Shown in pieces: positions 13,576-20,257 of a stretch of DNA of 20,257 nt; the first letter of the stretch is position 1, and the number at the start of each line of letters is the position of its first letter. Both the position numbers and the translations under genes were made by a program. Source of the stretch: a virus; the IMG/VR virus record IMGVR_UViG_3300030099_002365, positions 5,771-26,027 of that record, one strand, 5' to 3'. Below the pieces are notes generated by a model, which was not told where the DNA came from, did not search any database, and saw only the letters and a program-made list of their open reading frames with translations.

Positions 13576-13604
13576 TTGAAGAATAGCTCTATATAAGATA
13601 AAAT
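13576..13604 (+). promoter_or_regulatory. Sigma70-like promoter candidate before the internal virion module
   Basis: TTGAAG at 13576-13581 (four of six), 17 bases, TAAAAT at 13599-13604 (five of six), in the 59-base gap after the glycosyltransferase pair. Initiation near 13611 leaves about 22 bases before ATG 13633, without a Shine-Dalgarno site. The gap is AT-rich, so chance matching is possible. Confidence 0.45.
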
Positions 13605-13632
13605 ACCGTAATAACTAGTTAAAATTATTATT

Positions 13633-14562
13633 ATGGATCCATTTACAATAGCACTTGCAACCTTTGGTATACAAAAACTAAGAGGTAAATCAACAAAACG
13701 ATCATTAAGAGATGCTGCCATAGCAGGTGGTATAGGTCAGTTGGGTGGTATGGCAGGAGTGCCTGGTATGCAGGCTTTTGGTCAAACATCAATACCCGGT
13801 ATGACAGGAAACTTTATACAAGGAGCAGGCACCACGCTCCCAGGCCAAGCGACAACTATTGGTTCACAAGTAAAAGCAATTCCACAAAATATGTCTAGTG
13901 GTATTGGAAGATTAATTGGAGAGAAAGATGTATTTAATCCCAAAACAGGTGAGATGATAAAACAAGGTTCAGGTTTTATGGGGCTTGGTACAGGTGAAAA
14001 ATTAGGACTCACGCTCGGTGCTGCAAGTTTATTAGGTGAAGATGAAGAAGTAGAAATGCCAGAAGGTACAAGACCTGAAGACTACAAAGCTGCAAAAGAA
14101 AAAGCAGATAAACAATTAGCAAATATTTTAGATACTTATGATTATGAAGGAGAAGCTGCAGGTATATCACCTTACTCATATCAACAAGGTAATTCATTAT
14201 TTACTTTTAGTAAAGGTGGTATTGCTGAAGTAAAAAAATTTAATGAAGGTGGGATAAACTATTTACCTTCAAAATCAGATCATGACGAAAAAGATTATAA
14301 TAATTATATAAGAGCAGAGGGATATGTAGAAGATGGTTCAGGTAATGGAGACAAAGATGAAGACACAATGTTAGCTCAACTAGCTGATGGTGAATTTGTT
14401 TCAAGAGCTGATGCTATTTTAGGTGCTGGAATTATGGAAGGTGCTAACCCGAGTAGTTACAAAGATATGAGAAAAAAAGGAGCCGCTTTCTTTTATGGTC
14501 AGCAAGCAAAATTTAAAAGAATATTTGATTTATTAGATGCAGCTAGAAAAGAAAAGAATTAA
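13633..14562 (+). CDS. Putative virion protein with ADGEFVSRADA motif
   Basis: A 309-residue protein starting at ATG 13633. Residues 1-135 are Gly/Met/Ala-rich and hydrophobic (AAIAGGIGQLGGMAGVPGMQ; TGEKLGLTLGAASLLG) and may form membrane-interacting or flexible segments. Residues 136-170 are an acidic to charged helix. The C-terminal third holds FSKGGIAEVKKFNEGG (192-207) and MLAQLADGEFVSRADAILGA (246-265), then MRKKGAAFFYGQQAKFKRIF. The ADGEFVSRADA phrase with nearby FxxGG is, from memory, a hallmark of a structural protein just upstream of internal virion genes in SAR11 phages and uncultured marine phages. It begins the last module and overlaps the next gene by 26 bases. A role in the internal core or head-tail junction is inferred. 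Confidence 0.87.
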   Translation: MDPFTIALATFGIQKLRGKSTKRSLRDAAIAGGIGQLGGMAGVPGMQAFGQTSIPGMTGNFIQGAGTTLPGQATTIGSQVKAIPQNMSSGIGRLIGEKDVFNPKTGEMIKQGSGFMGLGTGEKLGLTLGAASLLGEDEEVEMPEGTRPEDYKAAKEKADKQLANILDTYDYEGEAAGISPYSYQQGNSLFTFSKGGIAEVKKFNEGGINYLPSKSDHDEKDYNNYIRAEGYVEDGSGNGDKDEDTMLAQLADGEFVSRADAILGAGIMEGANPSSYKDMRKKGAAFFYGQQAKFKRIFDLLDAARKEKN

Positions 14563-14998
14563 AAAAGAGGTAGGTGTATTATACATCGAACCAAAAAAAC
14601 TTGATGAGTACTGGAGTCTTGTTGAGTTTATGTTAAGGGAGGGTTTACGATATGATGGTGATCCCATGAGTATCGAAGATCTTCAAATAGGAATTAAAAA
14701 AGGAGCCTTTCAATTATTTATAATGTTTGGTTCTGATGACGGAATAAAGTACAAAGTATTTGGTGTCTTTGTTACAAGAGTAGTAGAGCTACCAAACTTT
14801 AAACAATGTGAAGTCATACTATTAAAAGGAGAGAGACGAGAGCTATGGCAGGACGAAGCAGCAGAAACTATAGAGAATGTTGCAATACAAAACGATTGCA
14901 AAAGAATAGCAGTGCATGCAAGACCTGGATGGCAAAAGTTTTTAGAAGGTAAGCAATGGAAAGTAAAAAGATATTTATATACAAAGGAGTTAATGTAA
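14537..14998 (+). CDS. T7 gp13-like / GNAT-fold-like virion protein
   Basis: A 153-residue protein starting at ATG 14537, inside the end of the previous gene; no alternative start is visible downstream near the previous stop. Mixed alpha/beta sequence: LDEYWSLVEFMLREGLRYDG (residues 22-41), FQLFIMFG and KVFGVFVTRVVELPNFKQCE (73-92), and KRIAVHARPGWQKFLEGKQW (122-141) followed by KVKRYLY. The last part recalls the acetyltransferase-like (GNAT) fold seen in many small podovirus proteins, including the position equivalent to T7 internal virion protein gp13 (138 residues). Acetyl-CoA loop residues (RxxGxG/A) are not evident, so activity is doubtful. Size and place directly before a gp14-like gene support the gp13-like reading. 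Confidence 0.83.
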   Translation: MQLEKKRIKKEVGVLYIEPKKLDEYWSLVEFMLREGLRYDGDPMSIEDLQIGIKKGAFQLFIMFGSDDGIKYKVFGVFVTRVVELPNFKQCEVILLKGERRELWQDEAAETIENVAIQNDCKRIAVHARPGWQKFLEGKQWKVKRYLYTKELM

Positions 14999-14999
14999 T

Positions 15000-15848
15000 A
15001 TGAGTTTTATTTTTGGAGGCAGTAGTGGCGGCGGCGGAGGTGGTTCTACTTCGGGAACACAAGTATCGATAGCTAGGGAAGCACCAGAAGTAGAAAGCCG
15101 AAAACTCGCACTCTATGATCAAGCTGCTAAACTTGCAGAAAAGCCTGTAGGTATACCTGCGTTTCAAGTAGCTGGACCTAGTGGTTTAGAACAAACAGGA
15201 TTTCAACAAGCAGGAACAACTGGTGTAGGTCAAACAGCAACTACTGCAGGTATTGGAAGTGTTCTTGGATCTATGCAAGGACCTAACATAAATCAATTTT
15301 TAAATCCTTTTCAATCATATGTTACTGATGAAATTGCTAGACAAGGTCAGATGGCACAAAATCAATTATCTGCACAAGCTGTTGGAGCAGGTGCGTTTGG
15401 TGGTGCAAGAGAAGGTATACAAAGAGCAGAATTACAAAGAGCAACACAAGCAAATATTGGTCAAGCATTAGCAGGTGGGTTTCAAAGTGCTGCAGGTTTA
15501 GCTGCTCAACAACAAGGTATTCAACAAGCTGGTGGACAACTTCTTGGTGCTTTAGGTGGTCAGCAACAAGCAATGCAACAAGCTGACATTGCAAGTTTAT
15601 TACAAGCAGGTGGTGTGCAAAGAGCATTAGGTCAACAAGCTTTAGATGCGCAAAGGCAAACCCAATTAGCTAGAGAGTATGAACCTTATCAAAGATTAGA
15701 ATTCTTAAAGGGTATCATGACTAACTTACCAACATCACAATCAGCCGTTACAGCAACCACGGCACCAGGAACTAATCCAATGGCACAAGCTGCAGGAACT
15801 GGAATTGGTGCTTACGCTGCTTATAATATGGCGAATAGGAGGTTCTAA
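15000..15848 (+). CDS. gp14-like internal virion (DNA ejection) protein
   Basis: A 282-residue protein starting at ATG 15000 behind AAAGGAG at 14983-14989. A Gly/Ser-rich start (residues 6-20) precedes the segment FLNPFQSYVTDEIARQGQMA (100-119) and NQLSAQAVGAGAFGGAREGI (121-140), a phrase recurring in podovirus internal or DNA-transfer proteins. Residues 115-225 are Gln/Ala/Gly-rich and probably form long amphipathic helices (AAQQQGIQQAGGQLLGALGG), as expected for a protein that inserts into the outer membrane during ejection. The C-terminus is a short hydrophobic GTGIGAYAAYNMA. T7 gp14 is 196 residues; this is longer. It is followed four bases later by the next gene behind its own AGGAGG. 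Confidence 0.87.
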   Translation: MSFIFGGSSGGGGGGSTSGTQVSIAREAPEVESRKLALYDQAAKLAEKPVGIPAFQVAGPSGLEQTGFQQAGTTGVGQTATTAGIGSVLGSMQGPNINQFLNPFQSYVTDEIARQGQMAQNQLSAQAVGAGAFGGAREGIQRAELQRATQANIGQALAGGFQSAAGLAAQQQGIQQAGGQLLGALGGQQQAMQQADIASLLQAGGVQRALGQQALDAQRQTQLAREYEPYQRLEFLKGIMTNLPTSQSAVTATTAPGTNPMAQAAGTGIGAYAAYNMANRRF

Positions 15849-15851
15849 ATA

Positions 15852-17999
15852 ATGCCACTAATGTTTGGAATTCCTTTATTAGGTACTTTAGCAAATTTAG
15901 GTCGTGCAGGTATGGCAGGTTATCGTACGCTTAGAGGAATAAGAGCGGCCAGAGCAGCCCAAGGTATGCCTATGGGTTATCAAAAAGCATTAGGTGCTGC
16001 AGGAACAGGATTAGGAAAAGGTACTTCAGGTACAGGTCTTCAAGGATTAATGGCTAGAGGAGCTAAAAAATTTCCAGGTGCAACAGGAAGTACTGAACTA
16101 GGAACGGGTTTATTACTTGGTGGTGAAGGTGTTGGAGATATCATGCAAGGTGTAAAAGAAGGAGATGTAGGTCAGACTGCAATGGGTATTGGAAGTTTAG
16201 CTCTTGGTACTCCTTTAGTATCAAAAGGATTGAGACTTACAGGAGCACAAAGAACTTTAAAGAAAAAATTTCCTGAAACATCTAAAGCGATGCAAGCAAC
16301 AGGTAAAGAATTTACAAAAAGAATTCCCAAAGGAACGACAGCAGTTGGTCTTGGTGGAATAGGAACAGGTTTGTTAATTGGTGACAAACCTGCAGAAGGA
16401 GAACAAGTTTTAGGAGAACCAGTAGAGTTTAAAGTAAAAGATGTTTTAAATGCTGTTGAAGCAGACAAAGCAAACATTGGTAAAGTAACAATTCTTGATG
16501 GTAAAGAAGTTGTAATAGGTTCAGAAGATTATAAAAAGATTGCTCAACAAAAATTAGACGAAGCTTACAAATCAGAACAAGCAGCAGGAACAACTCCTAC
16601 AGCTACAATCGATCAAATAGCTGATGTATTTAAGTTTGACAATACAATCACGGGAGGAGCTAATGTTACAAATGATGCAGCTCTACCGAAAGTAAATAAG
16701 GAAACAGATTTAAATGAAGGTGAAATTCAATTCTTAGCTGATAAACAACAAAAGGAAGCAGATTCTGGTGCTGGAATTAAAAAGAAAATGGCTAACAGTA
16801 AAGAAGCTGATGAATTTAATGCATTTTATGATAGAATTACAAATCTTACAGGTGGTAATGATCAAACAAGTAATCTACTTTTATTTAAATTTGCAACAGG
16901 TTTGATGTCAGGTAAATCTGCACAAAGTGGTGTGAGAGGCTTCTTAGATGTTGCAGGTCAAGCAGGTTCAGGCGTAGCTGATACAGCTCTAGCTTTATTC
17001 TCTAAAGAACAAGATAGAAGAAAAGATTTAGCTGTTGCTTTTTTAAAAGCAAAAGAAAAACAAAAAAATTTAGGTATTATTAAAGCCGATAAAGATAGAA
17101 GAACAGTTGTTGTCAGAGATCCAAATCTTCCATTCGGTGCTAGAACTGTACAAATTGGTACTGATAAAGAAAGAGGCACAGATATAATGTTTGTGCCAAC
17201 ACCAGATGGTACAGGGACTATGGCTGTACCTATGAAGTATACTGAATACACACCTGTAAAAATTTCACCAGCAAGACTAGATAAAATGAGAAAACAATTA
17301 TCTAGTATTGAACAAGGGTACAAGTTTACACAAATTGTAAACCAATTACCAAGTTCGGCTTTTGGTACGACTGCTAAAGCTAAATTAGGTTTTGAAAAAT
17401 TAACAGGTTTAATTGGAGACCTTGGAGAACTTATAGGTATTGGTGACATTGGATCAGCTAGCTCAAATGCAGACGCAGAAATTATAGATTTAATTACAGC
17501 AGATAAAATAGATGATGCAGGTAACATTGTTGCAAGCACAGAGGCCGAAAGAAAAGAATCAGAAAAATTAGTTGCAGATTATAAAAAAGAAATACGTTCA
17601 ATCACTGATGGTATAGATATAACAAAAGATGAATTAGATAATATAACAAGAGCAAGATTGATTGAAGTTAGAATGAAATATATTCTTGCAAATGCTAACA
17701 AATCAGAGGACAGATTAACAAGAGCAGACGTACAAGATGCAGAACAAGCAACAAGAATTCTTGGATTTACAACAGGTGAACGTGAAGTAAAATCATCTTA
17801 TAAAAATTTAGCAGCTGACCTTGAAGCACAATTTTTAAGATTATCTAAAAATTATATTGAGGCAGGTGGAAATGAAGATTTCTTATTAAGTTTTACTCAA
17901 ATGCCTTATATTAGAAAAATATATGCAGATAGAGCAAACCAAAATTTACAAACTAATATAGCTCAAAATCAAGCACAGATATTGGGAACAATAGAATAA
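15852..17999 (+). CDS. gp15-like internal virion protein
   Basis: A 715-residue protein starting at ATG 15852 behind AGGAGG at 15837-15842. Residues 1-180 are Gly/Ala-rich with hydrophobic stretches (FGIPLLGTLANLGRAGMAGY; TTAVGLGGIGTGLLIG), while the rest is soluble and charged. Central landmarks are LLLFKFATGLMSGKSAQSGV (from about residue 341) leading into FLDVAGQAGSGVADTALALF and a Lys-rich helix, then a beta segment, and a long helical C-terminus (LEAQFLRLSKNYIEAGGNED; LQTNIAQNQAQILGTIE). The length is close to T7 gp15 (747 residues), and its place between gp14-like and a very large gene fits the periplasmic part of an ejection channel. No enzymatic motif is seen. Sequence similarity to T7 itself is not evident by eye. 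Confidence 0.87.
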   Translation: MPLMFGIPLLGTLANLGRAGMAGYRTLRGIRAARAAQGMPMGYQKALGAAGTGLGKGTSGTGLQGLMARGAKKFPGATGSTELGTGLLLGGEGVGDIMQGVKEGDVGQTAMGIGSLALGTPLVSKGLRLTGAQRTLKKKFPETSKAMQATGKEFTKRIPKGTTAVGLGGIGTGLLIGDKPAEGEQVLGEPVEFKVKDVLNAVEADKANIGKVTILDGKEVVIGSEDYKKIAQQKLDEAYKSEQAAGTTPTATIDQIADVFKFDNTITGGANVTNDAALPKVNKETDLNEGEIQFLADKQQKEADSGAGIKKKMANSKEADEFNAFYDRITNLTGGNDQTSNLLLFKFATGLMSGKSAQSGVRGFLDVAGQAGSGVADTALALFSKEQDRRKDLAVAFLKAKEKQKNLGIIKADKDRRTVVVRDPNLPFGARTVQIGTDKERGTDIMFVPTPDGTGTMAVPMKYTEYTPVKISPARLDKMRKQLSSIEQGYKFTQIVNQLPSSAFGTTAKAKLGFEKLTGLIGDLGELIGIGDIGSASSNADAEIIDLITADKIDDAGNIVASTEAERKESEKLVADYKKEIRSITDGIDITKDELDNITRARLIEVRMKYILANANKSEDRLTRADVQDAEQATRILGFTTGEREVKSSYKNLAADLEAQFLRLSKNYIEAGGNEDFLLSFTQMPYIRKIYADRANQNLQTNIAQNQAQILGTIE

Positions 18000-18003
18000 T
18001 GAT

Positions 18004-20257
18004 ATGGCTACAATTGCAGAATTACAATCAAGATTAGATAATAAAACCTTTGACCCATCAAAATTAAATGATGATCAACGAGCTGCTGTTGATTTAGCAT
18101 TTCAATCAGGTCAACTTAAAGGATATAGTTCCGTAGCTGAAGTAGAAAAAGAAAGAAACATTGGAGCAGCGTTAGTTGCTAAAGAAAAAGAAAAGAAAGC
18201 AGATCCTTTTAAAACAGCAACTGAAGGTATATTCCCATTTACAGGTGAAGGTGTAGAGAGATCAGACTTAGAATTAGCTGGTGACGTCACAGGTATGGCG
18301 GCTGTCTATATGAAAGATATGCCAAAAATTATAAGTGAATTTAATAGGAACCCACAAGCGACATTAGCTCAAGATAAATACAGAGCCGCAGCGATGAATT
18401 TTAACAAGTTGGAACAAGCTTACCAAAGATTACCAGTAATTCGTAACGTTAAATTATTAAGAAAAACAGCAAGAGCTGTTGGTAAAATTTTTGATGGTTT
18501 TAGACAATTATCTAAAGCACCTACTCAAATTGCTATAACTACAGTTAAAGGAGATTTAGCTGGAGCTGTTGGAGCTGGCGCAGGTTCTATATTATATGAT
18601 GCAGCCAATGTTGCTACGGACTTTGCAACCGCAGCCAATAATGATTTAGGGGATGTGTCAAACAATGATATAAAAAAATTACCTTATTCTCAACAAGTAT
18701 TAGTGCATTCTGCAGAGGCTATGCGTAATGCTGTTTTTTTTAACTTAGGAGGTTCCTCTTTAGGTCCAATTCTTTCTCATACACTTAGAGGTATGAAAGG
18801 TATTTTAGGTTTGGGTAAAGAGTCTAAAGAACTTACAGAAGCCGCAGCTCAAAGAAATATTAAATTAAGTGCATCTACAGTTGCACAAACAGAAAAGTTT
18901 GGTGGTAAGGTTGTTCAAGGTTTTGAGAAAACATTTGGAGTATTTCCCTTTGCAAACTTTTTTGCAAAAAGACAAAGAAGAGCAGTAGAAAAGCAGTTGT
19001 TTAGTAGATTTTTAGATGAGGTAATAACAAAAGCACCATTAGAACAAGTTGGTATGCTTCAATATCAATTCTTACCAGCTATGCAAAGAAACTTTTTAGA
19101 CTTTAATAAAACAATACAAACACAATTTAAAACTTTGGATAACATCATTGATACAATGAATAATCCAAGATTTATTCCTACACAAAGTGTTAAACAAGTT
19201 GCAGAAGATTTTATGAAGAGAATGGAAGCAACATTACCTGATCAATTTTTAGGTAAAACCGTACCTGATTCTGGAGTGCCTGAATTTGCGGCACAAAGAA
19301 TGAAGGACTCTGGTTTTGATGACACATTAATTGATGTAATTAATAAAATAAGAACTATTGGTGATCAAATAACCCCAAGTGAATACCAAGGAATAATGAG
19401 AGTATTAACTAGATCATTAGCTACAACTAAGATGAGAGATCCATCTCAAATTGCTTTTTCATTGAGAACTGCTTTTAAGGAGGATTTTAACAAAGTAGCA
19501 AATCCAGATAATATTCAAGGATACCTAGCTAGTTCAAACTTTAAACAACAATATGATGATATCTTAAATTCAACAGGAAAAGAAGCGGCAGATGAATTTG
19601 CACAAAAAACTATAGTCAAGATGAATGATTTTGGTGAACAATTAGAAACTGCAAATAGATACTTCAGCACAATTGTCGGTAAGTTTGATACACCTACAGC
19701 TAAAAGAATTATTAATGGTTCAGCAAATATTTTTTCTGTAAAAGGTATGTTAAATAACTTGCCAGTTAAAGTAACAGGTGACCAAATGTGGAGCAGAGTA
19801 TTACACCAAGAATTTTCAAAAGGATCTGCAGACGGTATCAAAGAATTAAGATATTTATTTGGCACTGAAAATCCTAATTTTAAAGAAGGTGTTGAATTAT
19901 TTAACAGAGCTAGATCAAGATATCTTTGGGATGCTTTTTTAAAATCATTTGAAAAGCAACCTAACCTTGCAGGTAAAACTATTGCAGATAGATTAGCAGA
20001 TGCAGAAAGATTAGGAGCTGTTCAATATAAAGGTTATGAAGAAATATTTGATGCTGCAGGAACTAAATCATTAGAACAAGTAACAAGAGTGGATCCTGTT
20101 ATGGCACAAAGATATAAAATCGGAGAAGTAGACGCAAGAGATCTCATGATGAAAGCGGGTGAAGCAGGTAACTTTAATATTAAAAAATTTAGAGAAGCTA
20201 TGGGATACACAGACGAAGCATCAAAAGAAGCTTCAATGGCCAAGTGGACTGAAATGT
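18004..20257 (+). CDS. Very large internal virion protein, gp16-like position (partial, 3' end missing)
   Basis: The frame opened by ATG 18004 runs without a stop to the right edge, giving 751 complete codons. It starts MATIAELQSRLDNKTFDPSK, four bases after the preceding stop and without a clear ribosome site. Residues 57-110 are charged. Residues 178-215 contain a Gly/Ala-rich hydrophobic stretch (GDLAGAVGAGAGSILYDAAN) that could contact a membrane, and another lies around 243-270 (AVFFNLGGSSLGPILSHTLR). The remainder is mostly helical with many Gln, Lys and Asp residues. T7 gp16 (1318 residues) begins with a lytic transglycosylase domain; I see no such catalytic signature in the visible part, so a lytic domain may be C-terminal or carried elsewhere. 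The assignment rests on order, size and composition. Confidence 0.85.
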   Translation, partial: MATIAELQSRLDNKTFDPSKLNDDQRAAVDLAFQSGQLKGYSSVAEVEKERNIGAALVAKEKEKKADPFKTATEGIFPFTGEGVERSDLELAGDVTGMAAVYMKDMPKIISEFNRNPQATLAQDKYRAAAMNFNKLEQAYQRLPVIRNVKLLRKTARAVGKIFDGFRQLSKAPTQIAITTVKGDLAGAVGAGAGSILYDAANVATDFATAANNDLGDVSNNDIKKLPYSQQVLVHSAEAMRNAVFFNLGGSSLGPILSHTLRGMKGILGLGKESKELTEAAAQRNIKLSASTVAQTEKFGGKVVQGFEKTFGVFPFANFFAKRQRRAVEKQLFSRFLDEVITKAPLEQVGMLQYQFLPAMQRNFLDFNKTIQTQFKTLDNIIDTMNNPRFIPTQSVKQVAEDFMKRMEATLPDQFLGKTVPDSGVPEFAAQRMKDSGFDDTLIDVINKIRTIGDQITPSEYQGIMRVLTRSLATTKMRDPSQIAFSLRTAFKEDFNKVANPDNIQGYLASSNFKQQYDDILNSTGKEAADEFAQKTIVKMNDFGEQLETANRYFSTIVGKFDTPTAKRIINGSANIFSVKGMLNNLPVKVTGDQMWSRVLHQEFSKGSADGIKELRYLFGTENPNFKEGVELFNRARSRYLWDAFLKSFEKQPNLAGKTIADRLADAERLGAVQYKGYEEIFDAAGTKSLEQVTRVDPVMAQRYKIGEVDARDLMMKAGEAGNFNIKKFREAMGYTDEASKEASMAKWTEM

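Noticed and set aside
16958-17539. 193-codon open frame on the minus strand inside the gp15-like gene
   Set aside because: Low-complexity Ser/Pro/Leu translation antisense to a well-supported gene; no promoter or ribosome site.
1-20257. tRNA genes, CRISPR arrays, insertion sequences, attachment sites
   Set aside because: No cloverleaf, regularly spaced repeats, transposase or integrase motifs were noticed while reading both strands by eye.

Overview
The window is one co-oriented, tightly packed block of genes, all on the + strand. It looks like part of the late (virion) region of an AT-rich, podovirus-like marine phage. Genes commonly overlap by 1-26 bases or sit a few bases apart, no intergenic gap exceeds about 70 bases, and no host housekeeping genes, tRNAs, integrase or CRISPR array are visible. 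From memory, several proteins resemble families typical of SAR11 (Pelagibacter) phages and uncultured Mediterranean phages: the WG-repeat protein, the MAHFA-type protein, a 42-residue RPKPRKRPRRHKK protein and the MLAQLADGEFVSRADA motif. I could not run a search, so the host is an inference.

Layout. (1) Positions 2-3690 hold the end of one gene and three structural, probably tail or receptor-interacting proteins: a tryptophan-glycine repeat protein with a cupredoxin-like N-terminal domain, a fibre-like protein, and a glycine-rich adhesin-like protein. (2) Positions 3734-8454 are a visibly more AT-rich cassette of eight short genes. Seven look like 2-oxoglutarate/Fe(II)-dependent oxygenases and the eighth is an unrecognised protein. 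Most lack Shine-Dalgarno sites and start on or next to the preceding stop codon. (3) Positions 8513-11890 return to structural genes: a MAHFA-type protein, a large protein that may be a tail nozzle or hub, and four very small conserved-looking genes, two of them below 60 codons. (4) Positions 11890-13573 encode a pair of glycosyltransferases, one GT4-like and one of GT-A type. (5) From 13633 to the right edge lies what looks like an internal virion (DNA ejection) module. Four consecutive genes of 153, 282, 715 and more than 751 residues recall T7 genes 13-14-15-16 in order and size.

Regulation. Intergenic gaps contain sigma70-like promoters, two of them close to consensus (TTGACA-17-TAAAAT at 1621 and TTTACA-17-TATAAT at 8464). 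A TATAAT seven bases before the ATG at 9121 would give a leaderless mRNA, and a weaker candidate before the oxygenase cassette would leave a leader of only a few bases. No convincing intrinsic terminator was found.

Working idea (inference). The oxygenase cassette and the glycosyltransferase pair form a virion- or host-surface-modifying system placed among the tail genes. The adjacent glycine-rich adhesin, which carries a collagen-like GPPG, is one possible hydroxylation substrate.
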